Shown piece after piece: positions 23,677 through 32,438 of a DNA stretch of 37,987 nt. Under the pieces are notes generated by a model. That model saw nothing but the letters and a program-made list of their open reading frames with translations. It had not been told where the DNA came from and made no database searches. Every line of letters starts with the position of its first letter. Within the stretch, counting starts at the first letter, position 1. The DNA lies in the NCBI GenBank assembly GCA_964549975.1, contig CAZJWM010000003.1, positions 1 to 37,987 of the forward strand, in the 5' to 3' direction. Position numbers and translations under genes: made by a program. Source of the DNA: UBA3263 sp964549975. GTDB taxonomy: Bacteria; Bacteroidota; Bacteroidia; Bacteroidales; Muribaculaceae.

Positions 23677-24651
23677 TTATTCTTCCGTGGCAAACGGGTC
23701 GTATTTCGGGGTGAACCACACGTAGTTCCAGATGTAGGTGCTGGTGCCGTCGGTGAAGCCGTTGAGAGTCACGAATGCGGCGCAGGCCATGGTGCCGGCG
23801 GTGAGGTTGGGCATGTAGGTGTATTGATAGCCGTTGGAGGAGTCGGTGTCGTAGACCAGCAGGTAGGAGATCACGGGGTCGTTGCCGTCGGGGCTCCACG
23901 AGGGGTAGGTCTTGGAGGCTTCGTCGTAGAAATACCAGCAGCCATATTGGTCGTCGTCGGGGTAGAACGTGCGCCAGTAGAGGTAGTTGCGCAGGGGCTC
24001 GATGCGGCGATAGCCGGTGCCGGTGTCGGCCGCAACGGTAAACACCAGGTCGTAGCCGGAGTTGAGGAAGTTTTCAAACTTCAGGCGCTCGGTGCCCTCC
24101 AGATGCCAGAGCTTCTGGTAGAAGGTGGGTTCCCACTTGGTGTCGCCGCCGGAGGTGAGATATTGATAGATCACGTCGTCGGCGAGAATCACCCAGTCGC
24201 CGGCCATGGTCACTTTGGCCGAGTAGGTGTCGGTGCCGGCGCCATAGGGGGTGGCGTATCCGGTGGGGAAGGCCAGCGAGAAGTTTGTGGCTGTCTTGAA
24301 GGGGATGCCCGTGCAGTCGATGGCGATGGTGGTGGTGCGCTCGCCGGCGGCGAAGCTGACGCTCTTGGGGGCGCTGACCATGGTGGAGTCGCCGCTGAAG
24401 ATGATGGGCACTGTGATTGCGTCGATCGAGTCGATGCGGTCCACTTGCAGTGAGATTACGCGATTGTCGTCGCCGGTGAAGAGGAATGAGCTCTCGTTGG
24501 AGGCGTCGAAATAGAGCTGCGGCGAGTCGGCGCCCACGCTCGGGCCGGGCATGTAGTCGTCGTAGTCGAAGTCGTCGGATGAGCATGCGCTCAGTGCCGC
24601 CGTCAGTGAAGCGGCGCAGAGCCATGCCGTGTATCTAAGATGAAGTTTCAT
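23677..24651 (-). CDS. SusCD-associated surface lipoprotein
   Basis: A 324-residue lipoprotein (signal ending LSAC, Cys 23) with an acidic export-type stretch right after it (SSDDFDYDDY). The first 130 residues contain a beta-sandwich pattern like Calx-beta or BACON-type domains (SLQVDRIDSIDAITVPIIF, SVSFAAGERTTTIAI). The rest is rich in Tyr and Trp (GCWYFYDE, IWNYVWFTPKYD), typical of surface ligand-binding proteins. It lies 12 bases after susD and 26 before the next lipoprotein gene. No catalytic motif is seen. Its role as an accessory binding subunit is inferred. Confidence 0.75.
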   Translation of the reverse strand: MKLHLRYTAWLCAASLTAALSACSSDDFDYDDYMPGPSVGADSPQLYFDASNESSFLFTGDDNRVISLQVDRIDSIDAITVPIIFSGDSTMVSAPKSVSFAAGERTTTIAIDCTGIPFKTATNFSLAFPTGYATPYGAGTDTYSAKVTMAGDWVILADDVIYQYLTSGGDTKWEPTFYQKLWHLEGTERLKFENFLNSGYDLVFTVAADTGTGYRRIEPLRNYLYWRTFYPDDDQYGCWYFYDEASKTYPSWSPDGNDPVISYLLVYDTDSSNGYQYTYMPNLTAGTMACAAFVTLNGFTDGTSTYIWNYVWFTPKYDPFATEE

Positions 24652-24663
24652 GTCGATTGCAAA

Positions 24664-26454
24664 TTAGTAGGTGTAGCTGGGTTCATATTGAGTGCCCACG
24701 GGGATGGCGTTCGAGGGGTCGGGGTTCGACTTGATGGCGGTGTTCATCTGCACTTCGTTGGTGGGGATAAACAGAGTGGACCAGGGGGCCACGTAGCCTT
24801 CCAGTGAGTTAAACTGATATTCCTTGGGGTGGTTGGTGCCTTCGTAGGCCTTGATGATGGGGAGGCCCAGACGGCGGAAGTCCCAAAGCACGATGCCTTC
24901 GCCCCAGAATTCGATGCGCTTCTGGCGAATCAGTTCGGTGGTGAAGTCGGCCAGCGAGCCGGCAGCCACCTTGTAGGAACCGTCGGTGTAGCGATAGGTG
25001 TTCATGAAGTTTTCCAGCAGCGAGATGCCGGCACCGAGGCCTTGGCTGTGGGCCGCGGCTTCAGCTTCGATGAAATACATCTCCTCAACGCGCATTAGCG
25101 GCAGCGAGAAGGCGTTGCCCACCTTCGACTGCGAGATGTTGCCGCCACCGGGGTGGAACTTGTTGCCCACGTATCCGGGGGTGTATTTCCACTGCTCGTA
25201 GGTCAGGTTTGTGCCGGCCTGATAGGTGGATGTGTAGGCCTCTTTGGAGCCGACGTCGTGGGGGTCAATCCAGGTGGCGCGGCGCCAGTCGGAGGTGGAG
25301 ATGCTTTGGAAGAGGCTCGCGTCGATCATGCGGCCGGCCTTGTAGCCGTCGCTGTCTTCGGTGGGGTAGAATGAGCCCACACCGTAGCTCGGCTCCATGG
25401 AGCAGTAGCTCTGGAATGATTGCCAAGTTTGGTTGGTGAGGTTGTCGCTCGAGGTGATGGTGATACACCACATCCAGGAGTTGTTGGGCGAGTTGAAGCC
25501 GGTCTTTGGGTCATACCATTGCGATTGGCTCAGCGGGGTGTTGCCGCGGTTGATGGCCAGACGGGCATATTCGGCAGCCTTGGCATAGGCCTCGGTGGCG
25601 GAGCTCACGCCCAGAGTGGCATAGGGGATGTCGGCGTCGGAGTCGTGTTCAAGCTGAGTGGCCAGGTCTTCGGGGAAACGCTCGAAGCGGGTGGCGATTT
25701 TCAGCCATAGGCGAGCGGCCAGACCGTAGACGGTGCTCAGGTGCACTTTGTTGTCTTGCGAGAGCTCTTGGTGCTTCAGATAGCCGATGGCATCGAGGAT
25801 GTCGGCGTTGATGAAGCGATACATCGTGTAGAAGGGCACACGCGGATTCTGACGCGCTTCGTGTTCGGCGGTTTTCTCCGTGACGATGGGCACGGTCAGT
25901 CCCCATAGGCCTTTCGACTCGGCGTTGGCGTCGAGGGCGGCCACGCCGGTGGGGAAATATTCGTAGATGTCGCTCATCTCGCTGTAGGCAAAGATGCGAT
26001 AGCCCAGGGCGTCGCCGATGTAGGCGGCGTCGGCGCAGTCATATTCGCGGTCGGTGTATTCCGAGTCGCTGACGCTCAACACGCTGTTGGCCTTCTGAAT
26101 CAGATAGTAGTAGCGATACCAGATGAGCTGTTGCCAGGCCCAGTTGCCCAGGTAGTTTTGCGAAGCCCAATAGCTGAAATAGTCGTAGCCGGTGCTGTAG
26201 ACGGGGAAGTCGGCGGTCATGGCGTCGCGCACCACCAGGTTGGTCATGAAGCCCACGTCGTAGTAGTAGTCAGTTGTAAACGTGGTCATGTAGGCGGAGA
26301 CGCCGCCGCTGAGTCCGCCAATGTTGCCTGACACCTGAGGAGCTGTGGCGGTGCTGCTCTCCGGGAATGTTTCTTCCAGGCAGGAGGTGAGCGACGTGGC
26401 GGCCGTGGCCATCAGCGCCGTTGCTATAAACAATGATTTATGGTTGAGTTTCAT
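24664..26454 (-). CDS. SusD/RagB family outer-membrane lipoprotein
   Basis: SusD proteins are lids that capture nutrient at the surface for the paired SusC transporter. The 596-residue protein has a lipoprotein signal (SLTSC, Cys 25), an early helical region rich in Trp and Tyr, and the typical C-terminal block (MRVEEMYFIEAEAAA, RQKRIEFWGEG, DFRRLGLP). It follows susC by 23 bases. The family does not reveal the ligand. With no glycoside hydrolase or peptidase in the operon, the substrate may be a peptide or a pre-digested glycan. Confidence 0.93.
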   Translation of the reverse strand: MKLNHKSLFIATALMATAATSLTSCLEETFPESSTATAPQVSGNIGGLSGGVSAYMTTFTTDYYYDVGFMTNLVVRDAMTADFPVYSTGYDYFSYWASQNYLGNWAWQQLIWYRYYYLIQKANSVLSVSDSEYTDREYDCADAAYIGDALGYRIFAYSEMSDIYEYFPTGVAALDANAESKGLWGLTVPIVTEKTAEHEARQNPRVPFYTMYRFINADILDAIGYLKHQELSQDNKVHLSTVYGLAARLWLKIATRFERFPEDLATQLEHDSDADIPYATLGVSSATEAYAKAAEYARLAINRGNTPLSQSQWYDPKTGFNSPNNSWMWCITITSSDNLTNQTWQSFQSYCSMEPSYGVGSFYPTEDSDGYKAGRMIDASLFQSISTSDWRRATWIDPHDVGSKEAYTSTYQAGTNLTYEQWKYTPGYVGNKFHPGGGNISQSKVGNAFSLPLMRVEEMYFIEAEAAAHSQGLGAGISLLENFMNTYRYTDGSYKVAAGSLADFTTELIRQKRIEFWGEGIVLWDFRRLGLPIIKAYEGTNHPKEYQFNSLEGYVAPWSTLFIPTNEVQMNTAIKSNPDPSNAIPVGTQYEPSYTY

Positions 26455-26477
26455 GTTGAATGGAGTCTTGAAGCAGG

Positions 26478-29400
26478 TTAGAACTTAACGGTCAAGCCGC
26501 CGGAGATGGAACGGATGGGTGAATAGCCGCCATAGGAGCCGTAGAGCAGGCCTGTGCGGGGGTCAAAGCCTTTGCGCTTGGTCCAGTAGTAGATGTTGTC
26601 GGCCGTGACGTAGAAGCGAAGATTCTCCACGAAGAACTTGCGCGAGAGGCGCTGGGGCATGGTGTAGCCCAGGGTGATGTTGTTCAGCGAGAGATATGAT
26701 GCGTCGGTGAGCCAACGGTCGCTGTAGGAGGTGGTGTATTGGTCTTGATACTGGAAGCGGGGGATGTCGGTGTTGGTGTTGGTCTCGGTCCAGCCGCGGA
26801 AGATGTCGCGGTGGAGAGCGCGGCCGGTCAGTGAGCCGGTGGGCGAGGTCATCAGGGATTGATAGCCGCTGTCAAACTTCTTGCCGCCGATGGAGTAGCC
26901 AAAGTTGGCCGAGAGGTCGAAGTCGTAGATTTTGAAGTTGGTGGAGAAACCGCCGTAGACTGTGGGCAGGGCCGAGCCGCAGAGATAGTAGGAGGCGTCG
27001 CTGTAGCTGGTGGTGGTGCCAATGGAGCCGTCGGCATTGGTGATGCTGTAGAGGGCTTGACCGTCGTCGGCCACACCGGCATAGTGGGGCATATACCAGG
27101 TGTACATCGGCAGGCCTTCGGCAATGTAGGTTTCGCCGTTGAGCATACCGCTATAGCCTTCGATGGTGTATTCTTTCACGTCGTCGGGCAGGTAGGTCAC
27201 GCGGTTGCGTTGCCAGGAGAGGTTGCCGTCTACACTCCAGCGGAAGTGGGGGGTGACAATCAGGTCGGCCGAGAGGGTGAGTTCGATGCCTCGGTTGCTC
27301 ATGTCGCCGATGTTGGTGTAGTAGCCGCTATAGCCGAGCGACATGGGGGTGTAGAGATACATCAGCATGTCGGTGGTCTTGCGGTCGTAGTATTCCAAAC
27401 CGCCGCGCAGACGCTGTCCGAACATCTCAAATTCCAGACCCAGATTGAGGCAGCCCACCGTCTCCCAGGTGATGTTTTCGTTGCCTTTCGATGAGAACAC
27501 GTAGGCCACTTCGTCGTTGGAGTTTTTGATGGTGTAGGTGTCAACGTAGCGATAGGAGCCGATGCCGTCGTTGCCTTGCTGGCCGTAGCTGAGTTTCACC
27601 TTGAGCATGTTCAGGATTTTGTTTTTGGGGAACCAGTCTTCGCGAGTGGCAATCCAGGCGCCGCCCAATGACCAGAAGCTGCCCCAACGATGTTTGGGGT
27701 GGAAGCGGCTGGAGCCGTCGCGACGGAAGGAGCCGCTGCCGAAGTAGCGGTTGTCGTAGTCATATTGAGCGCGCAGGAAGTAGCCGTCTACGTTGTAGAG
27801 ACTCTTGTAGGAGCTGTTGTCCACGGTCACCACGGCGCCGTTGAGCTCGGTGTTGCCCTCGAAGTTGGCCACTTGAGTGCGCGAGGCCGTGAGCGACGTC
27901 GAGGCGTTGCGGGTGTATTCGTGACCCAGCAGGGCGCTGACGCTGTGCACTCCGAATTTGTTGCTGTAGTTGAGCAGCTGCTGATAGTTGACGGCTGAGG
28001 TGCGATAGTGTTCCACGTCGACGGTGCCGCCCGTTGAAGCGCTGTAGCCGTAATAGGGGGCGTAGCCATACTTCATGCGGTTTTCGGTGATGTAGACGTT
28101 GCCGTTGACTGTGAGTTCAAATCCGTGGGTGAGGTCGGCGGTGAGGAAGCCTTGGATGTTGAAGGCGTTGGTGGAGTTTTGCGAGAGGTTGTATTGGTCG
28201 TCGGCCAGAGAGTTCTGGTTTTGGAGCACGGGGCGAATGAGTCCGGCGTTTTGGCCGCCGCCCATGTCGTAGAGTTTGCCGTGGGAGTCGTAGACCACGT
28301 TGCCGTTGGCGTCGCGGGTGTAGAGCGGATAAATCGGGGCGATGTCGTAGGCCACGCTAAACACAGAGGAGGCGTAGTTGCCCACCTTGTTGGTATAGGA
28401 GGCGTTGGCGCCCACGCGGAGCCATTTGTAGGCCTGATATTCCGTCTTGATGCGGGCCGAATAGCGTGTGAGGTCGTTGCCGTAGGCCAGACCGTCTTCG
28501 TCGAGATAGCCCAGCGAGGCGAGGAATTTGAATTGCTCGTTGCCGCCGGTGATTGAGAGGTTGTATTCTTGGCGGAAGCCGTCGCGGATGCCCTCTTTTC
28601 GCCAGTTGTCGGGGTAGAGCGTGTAGATGTCGCCGTTGTAGGCTATGCGGTTGCCCAGGGTGGCGTTGGGGTTCAGTCGGCCGTTGGTGCCGATGAGATA
28701 TTGGTTTTCGGGCACGGAGTAGACCATGTAGGCCAGGCCGCCCTGAGAGGCCGATTTCGAGAGCGTTTGGTTGGCGTTGACGTGGGCGGCTGATTGGGTC
28801 ATGCCCAGGGCGTTGCGCGAGTAGTTGTAGAGGGCCAGATATTGTGCTTCGTAATATTGGCCGGGATCGTCGATGGTGTTGTATTGCACACGAGCGTCGG
28901 TGGCCACGCCCCAGCGGGCGTCGAGGTTCACCTGCGTGTTGCCGCGTTTGGCGCTCTTGGTGGTTATGAGAATCACGCCGTTGGCGCCGCGAGCGCCGTA
29001 GAGGGCGTTGCTGGCGGCATCTTTCAGCACGGTGATGTTCTCAATGTCTTGCGGATTGATGTCGGTCCAGTAGCCGTTGTAGGGCATGCCGTCGAGCACA
29101 ATCAGAGGCGAGGTGGAGGCGTTCAGCGAGCTGATGCCGCGCACCAAGATTGAGGGGTCGGAGTCCAGACCGTTGCTCATGGTCATGTTCACGCCGGCCA
29201 CCTTGCCGTCGAGGGCTTTGATGGGGTTTGCAACTTGAGTTTTGGCAATGTCGGCAGCGGAGATGGTGGTGGCCGAACCGGTGAACGATTCGCGTTTCTG
29301 CTTGCCGAAGGCCACCGCAATCACCTCTTCGAGCATTTCGGAGGCGGGCACCAGTTTGATCACCATGTCTTTGCCGGCGTCGACGGTCGCGGTCTGATAG

Positions 29401-29633
29401 CCGACGTAGCTCACTGTGATTTTACGATCGGTGGAGGAGAGGCCTGAAAGTGAGAAGGCGCCGTCGAGGTCGGTGGATGTGGCTTTTTTGGAGCCTATGG
29501 CCATGACGGTGGCACCCACCAGCGGTGAGTCGTCGTCGGCGTCGAGCACCACGCCGCTCACTTGTGTGATTTGGGCCGAGGCGCCTATTGCCACTGTGAG
29601 CAAAAGCGCCAATAATAAGATGGCTTTTCTCAT
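26478..29633 (-). CDS. SusC/RagA family TonB-dependent transporter
   Basis: A 1051-residue outer-membrane transporter. After a signal peptide (about 20 residues) comes a carboxypeptidase-regulatory-like domain (VSGVVLDADDDSPLVGATV), then a plug with NPIKALDGKVAGVNM, SILVRGISSLN, LIVLDGMPY and NITVLKDAASNALYGARGANGV, and then a long barrel ending in Phe. It is the first gene of the four-gene unit SusC, SusD, lipoprotein, lipoprotein. A -7 box lies at 29696-29689. No neighbouring hybrid two-component, SusR or ECF/anti-sigma regulator adjoins it, so control is not visible. Confidence 0.96.
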   Translation of the reverse strand: MRKAILLLALLLTVAIGASAQITQVSGVVLDADDDSPLVGATVMAIGSKKATSTDLDGAFSLSGLSSTDRKITVSYVGYQTATVDAGKDMVIKLVPASEMLEEVIAVAFGKQKRESFTGSATTISAADIAKTQVANPIKALDGKVAGVNMTMSNGLDSDPSILVRGISSLNASTSPLIVLDGMPYNGYWTDINPQDIENITVLKDAASNALYGARGANGVILITTKSAKRGNTQVNLDARWGVATDARVQYNTIDDPGQYYEAQYLALYNYSRNALGMTQSAAHVNANQTLSKSASQGGLAYMVYSVPENQYLIGTNGRLNPNATLGNRIAYNGDIYTLYPDNWRKEGIRDGFRQEYNLSITGGNEQFKFLASLGYLDEDGLAYGNDLTRYSARIKTEYQAYKWLRVGANASYTNKVGNYASSVFSVAYDIAPIYPLYTRDANGNVVYDSHGKLYDMGGGQNAGLIRPVLQNQNSLADDQYNLSQNSTNAFNIQGFLTADLTHGFELTVNGNVYITENRMKYGYAPYYGYSASTGGTVDVEHYRTSAVNYQQLLNYSNKFGVHSVSALLGHEYTRNASTSLTASRTQVANFEGNTELNGAVVTVDNSSYKSLYNVDGYFLRAQYDYDNRYFGSGSFRRDGSSRFHPKHRWGSFWSLGGAWIATREDWFPKNKILNMLKVKLSYGQQGNDGIGSYRYVDTYTIKNSNDEVAYVFSSKGNENITWETVGCLNLGLEFEMFGQRLRGGLEYYDRKTTDMLMYLYTPMSLGYSGYYTNIGDMSNRGIELTLSADLIVTPHFRWSVDGNLSWQRNRVTYLPDDVKEYTIEGYSGMLNGETYIAEGLPMYTWYMPHYAGVADDGQALYSITNADGSIGTTTSYSDASYYLCGSALPTVYGGFSTNFKIYDFDLSANFGYSIGGKKFDSGYQSLMTSPTGSLTGRALHRDIFRGWTETNTNTDIPRFQYQDQYTTSYSDRWLTDASYLSLNNITLGYTMPQRLSRKFFVENLRFYVTADNIYYWTKRKGFDPRTGLLYGSYGGYSPIRSISGGLTVKF

Positions 29634-29688
29634 GATATGGGATGGATCACGATGTAAAATGAATGAATGAGTAATAGTAGTAGTGTCG

Positions 29689-29696
29689 CAAATTTA
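29689..29696 (-). promoter_or_regulatory. -7 box of the susC operon
   Basis: TAAATTTG on the minus strand matches TAnnTTTG. No good TTTG lies at the usual distance upstream, so the promoter may need an activator. The predicted start near 29682 gives a leader of about 48 bases. Confidence 0.5.
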
Positions 29697-29739
29697 TAAA
29701 AAATTTTGTAATATCCGTCTTTTTTTAGATGGAAATATC

Positions 29740-29791
29740 AAAAAAAATTGCAAAATGCCCGTCGAAGGGTGTTTCGACAGGCATTTTGCAA
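29740..29791 (-). terminator. Strong intrinsic terminator, minus strand
   Basis: A 12-bp perfect stem (29748-29759 with 29780-29791), one mismatch, six more pairs (29761-29766 with 29773-29778), a six-base loop, then eight T on the minus strand (29747-29740). It ends the fumarase transcript or the structured RNA just downstream of it. The A/T symmetry lets it also work weakly rightward. Confidence 0.9.
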
Positions 29792-29974
29792 TTTAAGAAG
29801 ATGTAACTACGAACGTCGGGAGGGGTAGCGGCAGAGCAGCGTCGCAGATGGTCGCAACAGTAATGGATACCTATCGTGTGTATAGAAAACCATCTAAATT
29901 GAATCAATCTGCGCGTGTGAATAGTGACAGCGACTCTCTCACGTGGTCCACCGCAGGCGCCGACGTTCGTAGTT
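29740..29974 (-). ncRNA. Rod-like structured RNA candidate with terminator, possibly 6S-type
   Basis: A perfect 15-bp stem (29805-29819 with 29960-29974) closes a 170-base domain. Next is an 8-bp helix (29828-29835 with 29947-29954) that pairs fully only in minus-strand RNA, where it uses two G-U pairs. A large asymmetric bubble with a small hairpin follows (29924-29927/29939-29942), then a perfect 7-bp helix (29843-29849/29907-29913). A terminator with eight U follows on the same strand. Size, closing stem and central bubble recall 6S RNA, which inhibits RNA polymerase. No promoter is seen before it, so it may be processed from the fumarase mRNA. A transposon remnant is the main alternative. 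Confidence 0.45.
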
Positions 29975-29987
29975 GTTGGGTTTCGGT

Positions 29988-31634
29988 TTATTTGGCAATG
30001 GGGCAGCCGGCGCATTTGGCGGCGATTTCGGTGAAGAAGTCGTTGCCTTTGTTGTCCACCAGGATGAATGCGGGGAAGTTTTCCACGCGAATCTTCCAGA
30101 TGGCTTCCATGCCCAGCTCGGGATATTCCAGGAGTTCGACGCTCTTGATGGAGTCGTGGGCCAGGATGGCTGCGGGGCCGCCGATGGAGCCGAGATAGAA
30201 GCCGCCATGCTTGGCGCAGGCGTCGGTCACTTGCTTGGAGCGGTTGCCCTTGGCAATCATGATCATCGAGCCGCCGGCGCTTTGGAATTGGTCGACGTAG
30301 CTGTCCATGCGGCCTGCAGTTGTGGGGCCGAAGGAGCCGGAGGCCATGCCTTCGGGGGTCTTGGCGGGGCCGGCATAGTAGATGGGATGATTTTTGAGAT
30401 ATTCGGGCATGGGCTCGCCGTTGTCGAGGCGCTGCTTGATTTTGGCGTGAGCAATGTCGCGGCCCACGATGATGGTGCCGTTGAGGCTCAGACGGGTGCT
30501 CACGGGATATTTGTCGAGGTCGGCAAGCACTTCGGCCATGGGGCGATCGAGGTTGATGCTCACCACGGCGCCTTCGCCGGCTTTGCGCATCTCTTCGGGG
30601 ATGAGTTCGCCGGGGTTGGTGTCGAGTTTTTCAATCCAGAGGCCGTTGCGGTCTATGCGGGCTTTGACGTTGCGGTCGGCCGAGCAGCTCACGCCCATGC
30701 CTATGGGGCAGGATGCGCCGTGGCGCGGCAGACGAATCACGCGGATGTCGTGGGCAAAGTATTTGCCGCCAAATTGTGCGCCAAGGCCGATGTGGCGCGA
30801 TGCTTCGAGCAGCTCTTTTTCGAGCTCAACGTCGCGGAAGGCGTGGCCCAGTTCGTTGCCCTCGGTGGGGAGCGCGTCGAGATATTTCACGGAGGCCTTT
30901 TTCACCACTTCGAGGTTTTTCTCGGCCGAGGTGCCGCCAATGACGAAGGCAATGTGATAGGGCGGGCAAGCTGCCGTGCCCAGGGTCTTCATCTTCTCCA
31001 CCAGGAAGGGCACCAGGGTTTTGGGGTTGATGATGGCTTTGGTCTCTTGATAGAGATATGTCTTGTTGGCAGAACCGCCGCCTTTGGCCACGAAGAGGAA
31101 GTCGTAGGTCATGCCTTCGTGGGCGTGGATGTCGATTTGCGCGGGGAGATTGCAGGCGGTGTTCACCTCGTCATACATGTTCAGGGGCGCGTTTTGCGAG
31201 TAGCGCAGGTTGTCCTGAGTGTAGGTTTGGTAGACGCCTTCCGACAGACGTTCCTCGTCGTTGCAACCGGTCCACACCTGCTGGCCTTTGGTGCCGTGGA
31301 TGATGGCGGTGCCGGTGTCTTGGCAGACGGGCAGTTGACCCTTGGCGGCAATTTCGGCATTGCGCAGCATGGTCAGCGCCACATACTTGTCGTTGGCGCT
31401 GGCTTCGGGGTCGTGGAGGATTTTGGCCACAAATTCGTTGTGCTCACGGCGCAGCATGAAGGCGTTGTCGTGGGTGGCCTGACGAGCCAAGACGGTAAGA
31501 GCTTGCGGATCGACCACCAGCATTTCGTGGCCGTTCCAATTTTCCACTTTCACGTAGTCCGACGTCAGCAGACGATATTCTGTGGTGTCGGGACCAAGCG
31601 GAAACATTTCTTGATATTTAAACGGTTTGGTCAT
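29988..31634 (-). CDS. Class I fumarate hydratase (iron-sulfur)
   Basis: Oxygen-sensitive enzyme interconverting fumarate and malate in the reductive branch used by anaerobic Bacteroidales. The 548 residues cover both halves of the FumA/FumB type. Three Cys fit the 4Fe-4S ligands: VCQDTGTA near 105, TAACPPYHIA near 220 and ASCPIGMGVSC near 315. KGNRSKQVTDACAKHGGFYLG, with its Lys-Gln pair, is the C-terminal active-site region in pieces of normal order. It lies 11 bases after the outer-membrane barrel gene. Downstream are the RNA candidate and strong terminator. Confidence 0.94.
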   Translation of the reverse strand: MTKPFKYQEMFPLGPDTTEYRLLTSDYVKVENWNGHEMLVVDPQALTVLARQATHDNAFMLRREHNEFVAKILHDPEASANDKYVALTMLRNAEIAAKGQLPVCQDTGTAIIHGTKGQQVWTGCNDEERLSEGVYQTYTQDNLRYSQNAPLNMYDEVNTACNLPAQIDIHAHEGMTYDFLFVAKGGGSANKTYLYQETKAIINPKTLVPFLVEKMKTLGTAACPPYHIAFVIGGTSAEKNLEVVKKASVKYLDALPTEGNELGHAFRDVELEKELLEASRHIGLGAQFGGKYFAHDIRVIRLPRHGASCPIGMGVSCSADRNVKARIDRNGLWIEKLDTNPGELIPEEMRKAGEGAVVSINLDRPMAEVLADLDKYPVSTRLSLNGTIIVGRDIAHAKIKQRLDNGEPMPEYLKNHPIYYAGPAKTPEGMASGSFGPTTAGRMDSYVDQFQSAGGSMIMIAKGNRSKQVTDACAKHGGFYLGSIGGPAAILAHDSIKSVELLEYPELGMEAIWKIRVENFPAFILVDNKGNDFFTEIAAKCAGCPIAK

Positions 31635-31645
31635 ATCGGGAATGA

Positions 31646-32407
31646 TTAGAAATTATATCCGAGTGTAAATTCCCAGGCTTTGCGTCGGCCATTGGCGGAG
31701 GCTTTGAGGAAGGCGTCGGCGTCGGCGGCGTTTGAGGCGTTGGGTTTGAGTATGTTGCGACATCCGGCCAGATAGTGGATGCCAATGTAGTAGTTGTTGT
31801 CGAGTTCCACTCCAAAGCCCATCTTCAGACCCCAGTCGAAGGAGCGCAGGAAGCCGCTGTCGCCGTAGGCGTCGCGCTTGTAGGTGGTGGGGTCGGAGGG
31901 CACGGTGCCGTCGTAGGTGGTGACGGTGTATTTTTCCGAACCGCCAAGGCCCACGCGGAAGTAGGGGCCGAAGTCGGTTTGCAGTTGAGCTATCGAGCCC
32001 ATGCGCACGCGAAACGACAGGAGCACGGGGATTTCCAGCTCTTGGGTGGTGCAGTTGGCGTGGGTTTGCTGCAAGAATCCGTCGGTGGTGAGGCTTATGC
32101 GGTCAAATCCGTTGGAGTGGGAGGTGACATAGAATCCGGGCTGCACGGCAAAGAAGTCGCGAAAGGCCAGGTCGACAACCACACCGCCGCTTATGCCGGT
32201 GCGCCACGTGGGGTTGCGCATGGTGGCGCTGGGGATGTAGTTCATCTCATTTGAGGAGATGTTGCTCAGGTTGGCGCCGGCGCGCAGGCCCACTCTCAGC
32301 GGCGAGGCCGGTTGGGTGGTGTCGATCACGAATTGCGACGACGCTGTCAGAGCGGTGGCGCCCAATGTCAGGGCCACGGCCAAGGTGCGGAAAATGTGAT
32401 TGCTCAT
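31646..32407 (-). CDS. Outer-membrane beta-barrel protein (PorT-like fold)
   Basis: A 253-residue exported protein: signal peptide to about residue 24, then alternating hydrophobic strands such as LRVGLRAGANLSNIS, FFAVQPGFYVTS, ELEIPVLLSFRVRM and a final WEFTLGYNF that ends in Phe, as barrels do. This fits the small eight-strand barrels annotated as PorT or outer-membrane beta-barrel family. Identity as true PorT, which serves type IX secretion, is not supported by any neighbour. It is co-transcribed with the LysE-type gene before it (31 bases) and fumarase after it. Confidence 0.8.
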   Translation of the reverse strand: MSNHIFRTLAVALTLGATALTASSQFVIDTTQPASPLRVGLRAGANLSNISSNEMNYIPSATMRNPTWRTGISGGVVVDLAFRDFFAVQPGFYVTSHSNGFDRISLTTDGFLQQTHANCTTQELEIPVLLSFRVRMGSIAQLQTDFGPYFRVGLGGSEKYTVTTYDGTVPSDPTTYKRDAYGDSGFLRSFDWGLKMGFGVELDNNYYIGIHYLAGCRNILKPNASNAADADAFLKASANGRRKAWEFTLGYNF

Positions 32408-32438
32408 ATCGGTGTTTTAGATTTGGTTTTGAGATTTT

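Larger units (their letters stand above)
29634..29987. other. 354-base gap between fumarase and susC
   Basis: Read leftward from the fumarase stop, the gap holds a rod-like RNA candidate closed by a perfect 15-bp stem (29974-29805), a long terminator hairpin with eight T (29791-29740), the susC -7 box (29696-29689) and the susC leader. No protein gene was found in it. Confidence 0.8.

Noticed and set aside
29805..29974. Insertion element with 15-bp terminal inverted repeats
   Set aside because: No flanking target duplication is seen, and G-U pairing specific to one strand plus the terminator fit an RNA better; it remains an alternative.
29973..31649. 558-codon plus-strand frame opposite fumarase
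   Set aside because: A shadow of the fumarase gene; it has no motif of its own, and fumarase is complete.
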